Source of the DNA: Eudromia elegans | Lineage: Eukaryota > Chordata > Aves > Tinamiformes > Tinamidae | Assembly: GCA_003342815.1 (NCBI GenBank) | Contig: PTEX01000311.1 | Span: forward strand, 184,027-248,026 | Direction: 5' to 3' | Length of the DNA: 64,000 nucleotides | In this document: piece after piece, positions 37,101 through 49,834 of the stretch | Layout: the number at the start of each line of letters is the position of its first letter | How positions within the stretch are numbered: the stretch's first letter is position 1 | Notes under the pieces: generated by a model | Seen by the model: only the letters and a program-made list of their open reading frames with translations | Told to the model about the DNA's origin: nothing | The model's database searches: none | Translations under genes and position numbers: made by a program

Positions 37101-40072
37101 ATGATCCTAGGTGTGTGATCCTTTTTGCACACATTCTCTTTTGTCCAGCTATGTGAAATATTAAAAAACCCAAACCCAAGGTCATACCCTTCCTCTCCAG
37201 AAGCCCAGCAGATCCAGGTCTCTCTATACCTAGGTTTATTCTGAACACTGACAATGAATACATATGGTCTGGTTCCTGCAGCGACCCTGGAGAAGGGAGA
37301 TCAGAGAAGACTGTGAGGCACGCGGTTTTTGGCTGAGTTTTCTGAAGCAGAGGAAAGCCCGAGGCAGTTTTGCGCAGCAAATTTCCTATCTTAAATAGTG
37401 TGACTCTCATAAGATGAACTGGGGTAGTTCAGGTCTGTAGGTCTACATGGCTTGGGATAGAAGATCATCTAGAAAACTTAACACAGGGAAAAAAATCTGT
37501 AGTTGATGCAGTAACTCTTTGGTTTAGAAATAAAAGCTTGGAGACGTTCCAGCCTCATTGCAGCGGGTGGGTATTTTGCCTGCTGACTTCTGTCTGGGTG
37601 AGATTTCCCTGTGGCTGTGCACAGTGCAAAGTGTGTCCTGTCGAGCCTCACAAAGGCTGGCGGCTGCCAATTCCGGGTTGAAATTCCAAATCTCTCTTAT
37701 TTTTGTCAAAACAAAGGACTGATTGCTGCACGAGAGACAATTACTCCCTCGTTTGGTCTCCGTACACCTGAGTTACTGCTGGGGGATTCTTGCTGCTGCC
37801 GATGCTCTCCCCAGAGAGAAGGCAGGTAAAAGAATTAGGTGCAACTTCTGTGCCCCATTCCTAGCAGTGTGGGAGAGGCTGCTCTGCTGACCCTTGAGTT
37901 GGGCAAAGGGAGCTTGGGCCCCCAGAAAAGCTCTCCTCAAAATGGACATTTCCCTTGTCTAGCAAGGATTTGGCTTCTCTGTATAGATGTAACGCCAACA
38001 TAGTAAGAGAGGATAACTGAAGAAAGAAAAACAAGTATAGCCTGCTATGAGGGGCATGCTGCTTTTAGTGTCCAGATCAGTGCCAGATCAGTGTTTTGGT
38101 GTGTCTGCATCATCCCTGTAGCAAGTTCAGCCCTGGAGTTTAAAAGGTCTGTGTCTCTTTGTAAAACACTAACTTATTTTTCTCCTACCACTGTGTTATA
38201 TAGTATTTCAATGTTTTGTTTGTTTATTCGGGTTGTTCTATTTGACCTTTTGTGCTGAATCTTTTTTTTTTTTTTTTTTCCTGGCACTTAACATATGGGA
38301 AAGAACATGCCTGGAAAAGTCTTGGGCCAGCCCTGGAGATTCCTAGTGCAGAGCTGACCTGCTTAAATACTCTTCTGGGTTACCCCTGATACCGCGGATG
38401 GTTCAGGAACTCCTTCCCGCTTGCTGACCTCTGGATTTGGAGCTCCATAGCTCATTCCCAGAAAAGCTGTGGCACTTTGTGTAGCATCTACAGGTTTCTG
38501 ATGTATATGCAGGCCTGGCTTGTGGGACCTGGGCAGAAGTCAATGGGGTTCAGCATCCCTGTGCCCAGCTCTGGTGCTATAGGGTCAGTCCCTGAGCTTC
38601 CTCAACTCTCCTTTAGGCTGTTGACCTCAGCCATTGCTCTAGAAGGTGTTGGTCTTCATTTGCACTTTCCTCTTCCGTAGCTGTGACTGCTTCACTAACG
38701 GAATACCCAAGAACATCCATCTCCTGTCTTGTCTAATTAGATGAGCTTCCTCAATCATTATCGGGTCACTTGTCACGTCCGCTTCTTCTCATGAGCATCC
38801 AGTGAGGGAAGGTCCTTGCTGTGTTTGCCATCAGCAGCGGTACCAGCGAGGAAGGGAGAAGGGAAAATGGTTCACAGGCTCCTGACACACGCTAGCCCTG
38901 GACCCTGTGCAGCATCTGAAACCAAGTGGCTCTTTCTCAACCGTCTTTTCCTTCCTTTTATTTATAATCAGATTTCAAAGAAAAAGAACTAATTACTGTT
39001 GTGTAGTTTCTTATGCAAAGCCCCCAGGTGTAGGGTATTTTCTGTGCTTAGGAAGTAGTGCAGTTCAGTCTCTCCAGCACCAGCCACTTACAGGTTATAT
39101 TGCAGTGAAATCAAGCAGTCTGTGCACCCTTCCCCAAACATATTTATATGGCCATCCAAGGTCAGACACATGGTGCATTAGAGGCAGTTTAGCCTTGGAA
39201 CACTCCACCTGAATACGGGCAAATGCCCTGAGGCAGCACGCCAATACTGCCTTGTTTGTAAGTGCAAAGTGACCCGAGGTAAAAGGGAATCTTGTAACTA
39301 AAATGTTAGATAATGCTGTCATTAAGTTATGTAATACACCAAATAGGTTGTTTTTGAGAGTGAGGGAAAGCTTCATTAATTAGAAAATGAAGCATGGGAA
39401 TTAATCTGTAATTTTGCATGACTGTATAAAGCTGTTTATAGGAATAGCCGTTGTAACACCTGTATAACCTGTGTTGCATTTTCTGGAAAATTAGACTATC
39501 TGAAATACTAACACAAATATTCTGCTTGGTCAACAGATGCTCTGAGGGGCCTAATACACACAAGGCAAAATTCATAATCTCCAGCCCCTTTAGCAGAGCC
39601 TCCCTGGCACAGAGCACCACCTGATACGTCTCACCATGATCCTTTGAAGCCTTTGTAGATGTTTTCCAGCATCCTTCTGGGATGCATATAAACTAGTAAA
39701 CAGTGATATCCTGGAAATCCAACGTCATTCTAAGTGTTACACAGAGAGGATAATCTTGCTGGAGGGATGTGCAACGTGTGAATATTTGTTGTGAGTTTTT
39801 TCCTCTCCCAGAAGNCTCTTCAAAGATCATTTCATTATGGGAAGCACAAAGACCAATGCAGTGCTATGAAGCAGAAGGCAGCTGGTCTGTGCAGGAGATA
39901 GGAACGATGTTCAGAGTTGGACACTGCTGTAACCAGAAGGTCTCTGTCAGTTTAAACTTTGCCTCTTCTATGGTATTCAGCTCCAAAATGTCAATGCCTT
40001 TTTGCTTCTGTGCACTCAAGAGGGTGTGCTGCACCTCCAGAGCAGAAATGGGATGTTGTGGGATAATACAAA
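28129..40072. other. 12 kb without recognisable genes
   Basis: Mixed sequence with notable AT-rich parts at 34080-34400, 35220-35480 and 36290-36620, where TTAAT/ATTA words are frequent; these are conserved-element candidates only. GATA-type cores occur at 36439-36444, 36533-36538 and 36553-36558. An 18-base T-run lies at 38262-38279. The 147-codon frame at 32212-32655 starts with a hydrophobic stretch but is matched by similarly long frames on the opposite strand and I recognise no homology. Confidence 0.5.
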
Positions 40073-40265
40073 CTCAAAATCACAGAAGAAACAAGGTTGA
40101 AAGAGACTTCTGGAGATTGTGTGATCCAACCTCCTATTGAAAGCTGAGCCTTAGATTAGGTCATCTGGGGTCCTATCAAGTTGATTTCTGACGCCAGTTA
40201 GCAAAGGAGATTCCACCACTTCTGCGGACAATCTGTTTCAATGTGTAGTTGTTCTTATGGTGACA
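40073..40265 (-). mobile_element. Old CR1 LINE 3' fragment, antisense
   Basis: Plus-strand order is that of an antisense CR1 tail: AAAATCACAGAAGAAACAAG, GTTGAAAGAGACTTCTGGAG, ATTGTGTGATCCAACCTCCT, then GGAGATTCCACCACTTCTGC and ACAATCTGTTTCAATGTGTA. Compared with 2399-2715 it is clearly more decayed, so it is a separate, older insertion. Confidence 0.8.
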
Positions 40266-40275
40266 GTTCTTATGT

Positions 40276-41254
40276 TCATACAGTTTGCCTGGAAGCAGTG
40301 TTGTTCACTGTATGACTTGTGGTGTACTCTTAGCCACTATGATGCAAAAATAGAAGGACGAGCAAGGAAAGTGGGACGAAGGCTCTTGCAAATCCATTCC
40401 TTGGCTGCCTGGAGATGTGCAATCCAAGCCATTAACTGCAAAATCTGGGATTTGATAAATCTGGTGCAANAGAAGCAAGACCACATCCTACTAATGACGC
40501 GATGCATAGTTTAGTTAATCTTTCTTTTTCTTTTCCTGCCTTGTAACTTCTGATTTTTGTCTAAATCTAGTCTTCACAGGACTAGGCCATTTAAGATGTG
40601 CAGTGCTCGTCATTGTGCTTCTGGCAGGCACAGTGTCTTTCTAGTGGTAATATTCTGTTAGTAATGCAGTAAAATCTGGTAGGAATGTCAATATATTTCT
40701 GAGTGATTCATATGATTGCATCTGCTGTGCTAAACTTAATTTTTAAATCTCTCAAAAGGCATTTTTGTTTAGAGTCAAATGAAGTTTGAGTGAGATCCTG
40801 CAGGAATATTGGTAAGAAATGATTGATTTCTGTTCTGAGGCATTAAAATGTGCAGTCACTGGATAAGAGGACCTATCTAGGTCTCCTTCTAGTCTTGCAC
40901 AGCATCCAGGCTGTCCGTCTTTCCTGGGCATCTTCCTTGGTATCCTCTGGGAAAGGAAGAGGGGAACGCACCCCATCTTGTTGCTTGTGGAGGGAAAAGG
41001 GTAGATTTTCAGCTGGAGATAAAGACCAAGACCTGGAAACTGCAGGTCCATGAGAAGAGCACGGAGAAGAGGTGCTGCTTGGCTAGGGTCTCCTAAGCAG
41101 TGTTTCTGACTTNGTGCTCTGGTCCCTTGCACTGACTGCTCCTTCATGAGCATTTAAGGCATCTTTTCTTTGNATTGCGATGAAATATCAGTTTATGAAT
41201 AAGTTTAGCCTAATTCATGCTACCTCTGACCCACCTGAGGGTCATAAGGAATGT
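40276..41254. other. Non-coding spacer
   Basis: No gene or repeat recognised. A 133-codon minus frame (40752-41153) has no recognisable domain. Confidence 0.55.
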
Positions 41255-41340
41255 TTGCTTCCCACTTTGCAGATGAGGAATTCAAGAGGATAAATTCTGT
41301 GGCCTATGGAATCACATAGCAGTCCATATCCGTAACAGAA
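41255..41340 (-). mobile_element. MIR-type SINE fragment, antisense
   Basis: CCCACTTTGCAGATGAGGAA (41260-41279) is a close match to the reverse complement of the MIR core (CATCTGTAAAATGGG). It is followed by a decayed counterpart of the GAGGCACAGAGAGG...AAGTNACTTGCCC...GTCACACAG region (here ATCACATAGCAGT). MIR elements predate the mammal-reptile split and survive as short remnants in birds. Confidence 0.5.
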
Positions 41341-41704
41341 ATATGAAACAACTCTTGGCACTCTAAAGCTTAGCTAATAGTTTGTCTCCAAATGCACTTG
41401 CACCTAGTCTGTCGTACAGCTGTGGTCTTTAATTCAGTCGGTTTTTGAAAACAAAATAAAACAAAACCCAATCAACCCCCCTAACCCCAGATCCTAATGA
41501 AGATATTTATCTGGCTCGTGTTTGTGTGCTGTGACTTGCAGAGTTGGCTGTGCTGACAGAAGGCCCAGGGCTGGCCTGCCAGAGGTGAGATAAATTGGGG
41601 CTGAAATCCCCTGGGAGAGCCTGAGGTGGGAAAGCTGTTTTGCTGTGACTAGCTCTCATCAGCAGTGATAACCCCTCAATTTTGTGCCACCTAAATTCAC
41701 CCAA

Positions 41705-41815
41705 AATTATATGCTAAATATAAATATTCATTTTATAAATATGCATGTTAATTAAATATACATTTATTTTAAATGCATGTGTTAATTATACATGTTACAT
41801 CAGATCACAATTAAG
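41705..41815. repeat. AT-rich patch with ATGCATGT...TTAATTA direct repeats
   Basis: ATGCATGTTAATTAA (41741-41755) recurs as ATGCATGTGTTAATTA (41773-41788), 32 bases downstream, in a stretch made mostly of A and T. This could be simple AT-rich decay or repeated POU/homeodomain-type sites. Confidence 0.5.
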
Positions 41816-43559
41816 TCAATAGAAATTGGAGATTTGCATATAATCATGCTTGTATACTAATCAGTTGTCAGTCTAGAAAGCCTTTTCCCTCATCTAGAAG
41901 GAATATAGGCCTCAGTCCAGCGATGGGTTTGTAGACTGAGTAGCAGCCTCTGTTTTATTGTTGCTTTCATGTATTTTCCTTTGAGAAAACGGGTAGGGGG
42001 TAAGCTGCCCTTAAAGGCAGTTCAACTGACCAGGTCTTTGAGTTCACGCCCGTGTGGGCAAATTTGTATTTTTGCCCAATTCTGATACAAAGTATAAGAA
42101 AATGCTCAACAGCTGAGCTGTTTGGAGGCCGTGTTGGGAGCTCTACCTGGCGGCCACGTTCCACTCTCATGGAGCGCTGACCTTTTGGGCTTAGTTTTGC
42201 CCCAGTGTATTAACCNATGCCAAGACCTGTCCCTGCGGGCAGTGCTTGGATAGGGCCATCCCAGCTGGCATCCATGGATTGGTATCCAGGGGAGACGAAT
42301 GTTCAGCTCTGGGTAGCTTTGGGACACCAAGTTATTTGATACTATATGTTATTTGACATGATATATTTGACTCTGTCGACACTCTGTCCCCTGNATCTCA
42401 TGCATGTGTTTCAGCAAAACCTTTCTGCGTTATTTTGCATTAAGTCAGTCCAATTCCATGTTGTCTTTTTCTCTTATTATTCCTTGTTTACTTTCCTCTG
42501 CAGTTTTGAATTCACTTTTTCTCAGAAACATTATCATTATGGGGAACTAATCTGGCTGAATAGTTTACAGGTTAAAATCCAGCAAAGTATTAAAAAAACC
42601 TAAGTGAAAAGTGCATATTTCATCAGTCATTTTAATCTTTAAAATACTTGCTGCAGGTACCCAGGACTCCATTGATTGTTATATTATGTAAATTTACAGG
42701 AGAAAATAGGTCACTCTTCAAATTGTCTCCTTGTAAGGATACAATTAAGCTGCATTAAGAAAATTGCTGTATTTTAAGTATCCACTGATTAAAAAAAAAA
42801 AAAGTAGTTTTAGGTTTGGCAGTGATACAGTTTCCTATTTCCTGTTTATGATGTTTTAATTAAAAACACCGGTAAATAGGATTAAAGTCAATTGTATGAT
42901 GATTTAAAATAACTATTGCACTTAAGTAATACAGTTAGTCCTCAGTATGGTGGTATTGAAGGGTGGAAGGGGAGAGAAAAATCTCGCTGATTATGGAAAT
43001 CAGAGTTATGGGAAGTCAGAATCCTGAACCAGCCACCTCTGCGTTTGGCTCCTGTTCGGGCCTGCATGCCTTGTCTGTCACAGCAGTGATGGGCTTGGCC
43101 TTGGCTCTAACCACCTTAGAGGTGTTAGGCTGAGTGTGAGCACTGGAAATGATGGCTGTAGTTCTGGCACCAGCACTGTGACTTGGCGCAACCCCTTACA
43201 GAAATCTGTNTTTTAGCATTTTGCAAGGATAAGAAGCCAGGTGGACTGAGAAGCTCAAGGGCTGGAATGTGGAAGAGGCCTCAAGAAGGCTCTGAAACAT
43301 TCAAAACAATCTTCTTTTTACTCTAAGCCTCTGCAAGGAGGAAAGCTTGGAGAAAGTCAGTTCCTAGATGTGCCCAACCATAGCGAGTATAAGAAGAGAA
43401 TCCATGTGTTGAGGGGAAGCGGAGGTCAGCAAGGCAGCGGCTTCNGGCAATAGAAGATCTGGGAGCAAAGAGTGCTGAGAAATGAAATCCATGCTGGCTC
43501 CTCAGAGTCTGTCAAAGCCATGGTCTTCAGCTGAGTAAATGGGGTGAAAAGGAGNTTGC
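41816..43559. other. Non-coding spacer
   Basis: No gene recognised. Contains an A-run at 42790-42802 and AT-rich 42580-42930. Confidence 0.55.
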
Positions 43560-43785
43560 CAGGCAATCTGTTGCACTCGCTAGTTCCCAGGACCACAAGG
43601 AGGTTTCCCTAAGTCTAATTTAAGTTGTCTTTTTGTAACTTAAGCCTGCTCTTTCTCTCTTCTAAACCCACCAGATGTGGAGCATAAATGATTCCTCCTT
43701 CCTAACCTTTTGGGGTGCTCATTGTTGCAGCCCTTCAGCTGCGAGGCCCCTGGTCATGCTCCACTTGTTCCAAGAGCTGCGTGAA
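43560..43785 (-). mobile_element. CR1 LINE 3' fragment, antisense
   Basis: The plus strand shows the reverse complement of the CR1 C-terminal coding/3' UTR region: CAATCTGTTGCACTCGC, then GGTTTCCCTAAGTCTAATTT and AAGTTGTCTTTTTGTAACTT, CCTGCTCTTTCTC, a decayed AACCCACCAGATGTGGAG, and CAGCCCTTCAGCTGCGAGG. It lacks the AGAATCATAGAAT terminal part, so it is a partial copy. The subfamily differs from the copy at 2399-2715. Confidence 0.75.
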
Positions 43786-44314
43786 AAAAGCTCTAAGAAC
43801 ACGGATTTATTGGACTGGATTTGAGGTAAAGACTCTACTGAATGGATAAACCCAGCAAATGCACCTGCATTTAGGGAAAGCAGCTGAAAAGTACTTGGTG
43901 ACTGTCACCTCAGCAGGACAAGGCAAAACAAATCAAATTATCAGGGAAAGAACAACTGGCACTAGGGAAACAAGCAGTGAATGGGGTAAAATATATTAAT
44001 GGTTGTATTTGCACAAGGCAAACCTCTTGTTGGTAGCTTTTCCTTTACAAGAAGGAAATGTGGTGAGTGTCTTACCGAATTCCATCAAAACTTCTGGTAT
44101 TACAGCTGCAGGAGTTATTTATTCAAATGAAATAAGAGGGGATTAGCAGAATAACTGTAACATGTTTTGGAGAAAAAAAGGCTGGAAAAGGGCCAGTTGA
44201 AAGGGAAGAGGTTTGTAGGTAGATAGATGAGATAGGTTGTCCCCAGGGATGAATTTTGCGGGTTAATCTTAGTGTCATAAGAAATCATGGGGTCAAAGCT
44301 GTTGAATCTTATTG
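43786..44314. other. Non-coding spacer
   Basis: Nothing recognised. It may conceal more of a decayed LINE in view of the next feature. Confidence 0.45.
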
Positions 44315-44352
44315 GTAAAGTTTGCAGATGGTACAAAAATAGGAGGTTTATA
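44315..44352 (+). mobile_element. Possible LINE reverse-transcriptase scrap (FADD-type box)
   Basis: Codons from 44318 read KFADGTKIGG, very close to the KFADDTKLGG active-site segment of CR1-type reverse transcriptase. In-frame stops lie just upstream (for example at 44303-44305) and the following A-run disrupts any continuation. The second catalytic aspartate is replaced by glycine. A ten-residue match alone could be chance, hence low confidence. Confidence 0.35.
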
Positions 44353-44357
44353 TCTCA

Positions 44358-44358
<1 letters not shown>

Positions 44359-44395
<37 letters not shown>
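44359..44395. repeat. 37-base poly-A run
   Basis: An uninterrupted run of 37 A, the longest homopolymer in the window. Avian CR1 elements do not end in poly-A, so this is either a slipped A-microsatellite or the tail of a retroposed transcript. No target-site duplication is obvious. Confidence 0.95.
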
Positions 44396-44396
<1 letters not shown>

Positions 44397-45544
44397 AAAA
44401 CTGTGCAGCCTTGACATTGAAGAGGGAGAAATGGGACAATATTATGGTGTAAAATTCAAAGCTGTGAGCAGAGATTTTGGAAATATTCCCATTTGGAAAT
44501 AATAATGGAGAATGACCTGTATGTGTTTGTGTATATATATCCTGTAATATTACATATGTATCTGAAACAGTACCTGGAACCAAATCTGGTGTGACTGCAA
44601 GGATTTTCCCTTTGATTTGCCATCTAGCATAAGGTCCATGTAACCTGTACAGTGCAATGCCCATTAGAGCAGCACCCCAAAGCCCTCCTGCAGATCAGGA
44701 TTCTCCTGCAATAACTCTGAGTACTTTCAGGGTGAGCAGGCAGGACAGAATTTACTGGAAGTAAAGGCAGTACTTCAAATTACAGGTTTGAGGCTGACTG
44801 CTGCTAGTCAGCCAATTTTACCCAATTTGCACTCATGAATACAGATATTTTTTCCCTCCTTGATGCACAGGTGCAGCCCTGCTGCACCAGGCATATTATT
44901 TCAGGCTGCTGTGAAGATGTGGCTGCCAGGATAACATGCTACAGAGCTATATAAAAAAAAGCCTATATATTTATTATATAAAATATATTTGCATATTTAT
45001 ATATCTGCAGATTATCTGAAAATATATAAAATAATTTCATGCATAATGTATAAATTACCTACAAATAGGTATGTAAAGCTATCAGATAAGCAACTGCCTA
45101 CTACCTGTTTCGCCATTTGTTTCCTCTCCCCTCTTTCTAAACCTCCTTGGGAATCCCCAACCATATTTTTAAATTAATATTTGGTCTTTCAAGACTCTCC
45201 TGCTTGCATGAAAGGCTATCCTCATGCTTATAGCCTCTCTGACCATAATACTTCACTCTCTCCTGGGCTATAGGAGGAATTAAATGTGTTTGTTAATTTG
45301 AAGCACCAGCAGCAGCACCATTTTTGGCACCACTGGAAAAAGTTAACACTGCACATTTTAATTTTTAAACCCAGCTGGTGGAAATGTTACTGTTGCTGCT
45401 TACCTGAATCTGGATCGAGTGAATAGTTAAGAAGATACAAGAGATAACTGGTGAGGGTTTTTTTTCTCCCATCTTGATAGAGATGCTTAGCGGATAGCGC
45501 TCATAAATCTGTGTCCAGGTATCCAACGAGATGCCCAGAAGGCA
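44396..45544. other. Non-coding, partly AT-rich
   Basis: Positions 44945-45070 are strongly AT-rich with TATATA/ATAAAATA words. No gene recognised. Confidence 0.55.
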
Positions 45545-45905
45545 AATCCAACCTGAGCACCGCGACGCACCCTGGCACGGGGGGAGCCGTGCGGGGCCTC
45601 GGCTGCGTTCGGGCATCTTTCAAGGGCCACGGCAGCCCGTGGGAGCGCGATTAAGCAGCAAAGATCAATTTGCAATATTCCTTCCTGCACTCATGCAACA
45701 AAGCAGAACCATGAAAGCGGAACGTTAAGGGATGCTCCCTGTGAGCCGTGTGGATCGATAGGCACCAGCGGCGTCGGCTCTGCGGGCCTCGGAGCAGGCA
45801 CATGCTCCTTGTGCTGCGTGGAAATGCCCAACTCTCAAATAAACGCCTGTTGCTTTCACAGGCACCGTGGCGGTGCCTTGCAGGGCCAAGCCAACCAGAA
45901 CGGCA
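45545..45905. promoter_or_regulatory. Orphan CpG island
   Basis: About 25 CpG dinucleotides by hand count in about 360 bases with GC near 57 percent. The density is highest at 45560-45650 and 45740-45790. By estimate this meets the usual island thresholds (over 200 bp, over 50 percent GC, observed/expected CpG over 0.6), while the flanks are AT-rich and CpG-poor. Such islands usually mark promoters or Polycomb-regulated elements. I see no TATA box and no clear coding exon next to it. Confidence 0.5.
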
Positions 45906-48900
45906 TATGTGCTAAGACCACAAGGCACCCCTGGGTGAAGATGAGCATGGACAGGCTAAATTCTCTGGTAGATTTTGCCTAATCTCCCTCCTACTTCTGA
46001 AATGCTTTAAAATCATCATAAAATACGTGCATGTCGTGTCAGGTTTATATATATATACATTTTTTTTCATTTGCTCTTCTCTTTTGCAGGCAGGTTGGAT
46101 GTCCTTAGCTCTTATGGCTCCATGGCACGTTATGCTTTAAGGTGAAGGGGTATGGGGACAAGGAGGCCAGTCTGACACTGTAAAGGTTATTAGTCCACAG
46201 AGAGGACAATTTCTGTAAGCAAGTTATGAATTTGCTGTTCTCATTGCATTTGCATTATGCATTAGTGCATCCACTGATTGTTCTTATTATTACAGCACTC
46301 AGTTTTGAAGCAGTTATTTTTATTATTATTTGGCACAGATCTGAGGGAGAAGGTGAAGTGTTGAGATGTTCTAGGTATCCAAACCATCCCTCATGCTGGT
46401 AGCTGTGTTCACATTCCTTTATTCCCTAATGTTTTAGAATGTCCTTTGTCGTGTATCTGAGGGCCATCTGCGTCCTCTTCCCCTCTCCAGTTGTGTCTTT
46501 CTGGATCTTTTGGGGAAAGTTGTGGCCAGTTTGTGTTATGATGGGCATGATTTATGTAAGATAAACCTGGCTGTGTTCTGGGAGTCTTACCCAGGGGCTG
46601 CCCCCTTCAGTGCCCAGCAATAGTATCTGAGCATTTTCCAAAGCAGATTTCCTTGGGTATCCACACTTAGTTGCCCAACTTTGGAGCCTCTGCGAGGAGC
46701 CTGATTTTCCAGGGATCTCTGTGGACCTCTCTGAAACTCAGCTCTATTATCAATCATGTCGTGTCCCATGCTGTGCTTAAAAAATAATTCCACGTTAAGC
46801 CACGAAGAGCCTGGGTCCACATGCATTTTAAGAAGAGGCGAGGACTAGTTTTTAAGTAGGGTGGCAATTACCAGGCCGGTTCGAAACCTCCCTCCCCAAG
46901 TTGGCGGGAGCCTTGTCTGCTGTTAACGTCCCTGATGAGGCTACGGTGCCTATCTACTCTGATTCACCAGTGCAACCAATATCTGTGAACTCTCCGAGGA
47001 CGTTCTTGGCAGCTGCAGGACATAATTACCACATTNGAGAATATCTTTTAGGCATTTGGATCTATGGCTGGCTTTTTAGATTGCTCCCCTGCTAACTAAT
47101 ACGTTACTGGTTTGACACAATTGACAGCTGGCTGGGCTGGTGGCTAAAGAACTGCCTCTGGGGCTGTCTCCGCACGAGGTTAATGATGGGCTCGATGAGC
47201 AACCTGGCTCTCCTATACATCATTTACCTGGAGTTGTGCTCTATGTAAGGCTCCTCCGTGGTGACAGGGGGTCTGACCAAATGGCCATAGGTGCTAAATG
47301 GTGCAGCTATTCCAGCGGGCCGGAGCTGGGCTTGTGGACTCGTTTCTGAAGTGACAGCAACGGGAGTGAGAAAATGTCCTTTCTGAAAATGCCCTGNTTT
47401 AATAAAGGGAGAGACTGTCAAACATCCATTCTGGGCCAGGCTCATCCTTGTTAGCTGTCTGAGCCTCCCTCGTCCCTCGCCCGTTGCTGCGGTCCGCGCA
47501 GCATCTCTGTGCAGACCCCATGTCCGTAAGGGCCTTCCACGCGAAGGTTCGATAGCTCTTTCCCTTGCAAAACTTCATTTGTGTTCAGCTGTGCGAGGGA
47601 AAGGGCAGTCGTAACGCTGGTATGCGGCGCTGATGGCTTGAGAGCAGAGCCCCAAGAAAATTACTGTGTTGGGGGAGGGCAGCACGAGAGGGGTTTTTTT
47701 TCTTCCCCTTGAAGCTCCTCCTTTCTGAGAAGGATGAAATAGTTAAGTCGTTTCAAAAACAAATTCCCATCCTCCCTGATTTAAGATCTATTCTTGCGGT
47801 ATGTATGGCACGAGGGAGATACCGTAGCATTTTTATGAGGAGATAAAATATAGGCTTAATGATAATTTGGCAAAGTTTCAAGATATCTGAGAAGACTTCC
47901 TGGAAATTAAAAACAACTCAAATGTAAGAGAAAATTAAGAGGGTGACCCTAAGTACAAAAGGGGAAGAGCTCAGACATCCATTCTTCCCTGTTCCTTCCT
48001 TTATTTTTTCTCTTTTTTAATCCTTTCTTGCTAATTATCTCCTCNTGGCCCTGGCTGCTCCCTTGCTGCTGCCTGAAGGACAGGATCCGAACACGGTTCC
48101 CTGTGCTACAGCCCAGTACTCCCAGTATTCCCATTACAATCCTGGGCAGGATCGAGCCTTCTGGAAGCAGTTGAGGTGCTGATGCAGTCCAGCCTTCCAC
48201 ATTTGTCCTTCACGTCCTGCTCCTGGCAGAAGTCAGTGCTGGCTTTCAGGTTTTGCTGTGTTTATTTTTATGTTTCAGACTTGCACTCTAACCTTCTGTT
48301 CCTCGTGGCTCCCATTCCTGGACCCGTCTGTGGCTCTGGAGAGAAGAACCCAAGTTCATGGAAAGAAGCTGGAGAGGACATTGCAAGACACTCGCCCCCT
48401 GCTTTGACCCCATGGCAAGATGCTCCCAAGTGAGATGCTCAGGACCAGCTCATAGTCCAGGCTTTCCATAAGCCTAGGGACAGCCTTGCCCTAGGACTCC
48501 TGAGTAGTTTCTAGTGGGCACTGGTAGGACAATTTTAGTGGAGGTCTTGGGTAATAAATTGAGTTTGCCCCAAGGCAGCAGAAGGAAGTGTCTGGAAAAC
48601 CTAGACCAGAAATGAGTAAGAAACCTAGACTTCTTGATGCATTTCCATAGAAGATTAAAATGGTGACTGTGGAGCACTAGCTGTTGTGCTTGTTAGCCAA
48701 GGTAGGAGACCTGGGTATCTGTGGACTCTCCCTCTGGACTGATGGAGAATTTTCCCAGTAACTCCTTATTCCTGGACTTTGAGACGATGGCTCAGGCACT
48801 GAGCTAAGCCACCTACTAGATTTTGGGGCCCGATTTCTTACTATGGGTATTCTCTCAGATCTTCTCTCTGTAGAATAAAGATACCAGTATAACCAGCCTC

Positions 48901-49640
48901 AGAAAGAAACTTTTAGGTACATTCTGTGTTTACATTCTCATATTTTATTAGTTGATTAAAAAAAAGGAGGGGGAACCAAAGAAGAGGAGGAAACTGTAAA
49001 GACACTAGTCTGATTGTCCACTGCAATTTCAAAGTTCCTCTTGGATACTTCCCTCCACCTCACTCCCCCTTTTTCTGGTTTGAAACAGCTTTCTCAGGAA
49101 ACCAGCTATATGAATTGCAAGTCTGTGAATTGGAAGGTGTGTGAGACTGGATAATCTCTGAAAACACGTGCCAGTTACATCAAAAGCTCTTGCTTGTGAG
49201 ATTCAAGTCATTAGCATATAGGTAATTAGTAATTAAAGAATTAAATAATACTGTGAGATGTCCAAGTCTTTTGGGAGGCTGAATGGAGATTCCTATGCAC
49301 GTTCTGTGTTTGCAGCTCTCCTGTTCTACAGCACATAGGTCAAATATTACCTGCACCTGCTTAGACGTGAACTTAGGGAGAAGAAGGTGTTTTAGCCATG
49401 CTATGGATGTTCCCTGTTGGTGCTGGCTGGTGGATGCGCATGCTCTCATTTCACACCCCTATTTCCCTTTGCAACACCCCATCTTCTCAGTCCTGTCTTC
49501 TCCGGTGGCAAGGGTGGCACGGGCATGCAACCCTGTCCCGCCTTTCACGTGGTATAGCAAGGGGGTAATTCCTTTCAAAATTAGAAGACCTGAGTTCCTC
49601 AGCCATAAAGAATCAAGCTGAAGTGTCAGGGCTAATAGCA
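45906..49640. other. Non-coding stretch
   Basis: Positions 47780-47940 have the look of a conserved non-coding element (AT-rich, non-repetitive, TTAATGATAATT-type words). Positions 47465-47530 have scattered CpGs. No gene recognised. Confidence 0.5.
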
Positions 49641-49668
49641 AATATATATACATATATAAATATATACA
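49641..49668. repeat. TA-rich microsatellite
   Basis: An impure (AT)n tract with interspersed ATAC/TAAA units. Confidence 0.85.
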
Positions 49669-49834
49669 CCTTGCAAGTGCTGTGCCCACTGACTTTGGTG
49701 AGCTGCTTGTTGGGCCCACGGTGGATGTGAACATGTTGCCTCGAAAGGTGAACAGGGCATCCCTTGAGTTTGCGAAGGAGTGGGGAAGCGAGCGTCTATA
49801 ACCCTGTAGACCTGAGCTTCACATGCTGATGCTG

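Noticed and set aside
46878-46888. GGTTCGAAACC, a tRNA B-box-like word
   Set aside because: Flanks do not form a T-stem and no cloverleaf can be drawn upstream.
48690-48920. Possible plus-strand MIR (GGAGACCTGGG..., TCTGTAGAATAAAGATACC)
   Set aside because: Two short weak matches separated by unrelated sequence.
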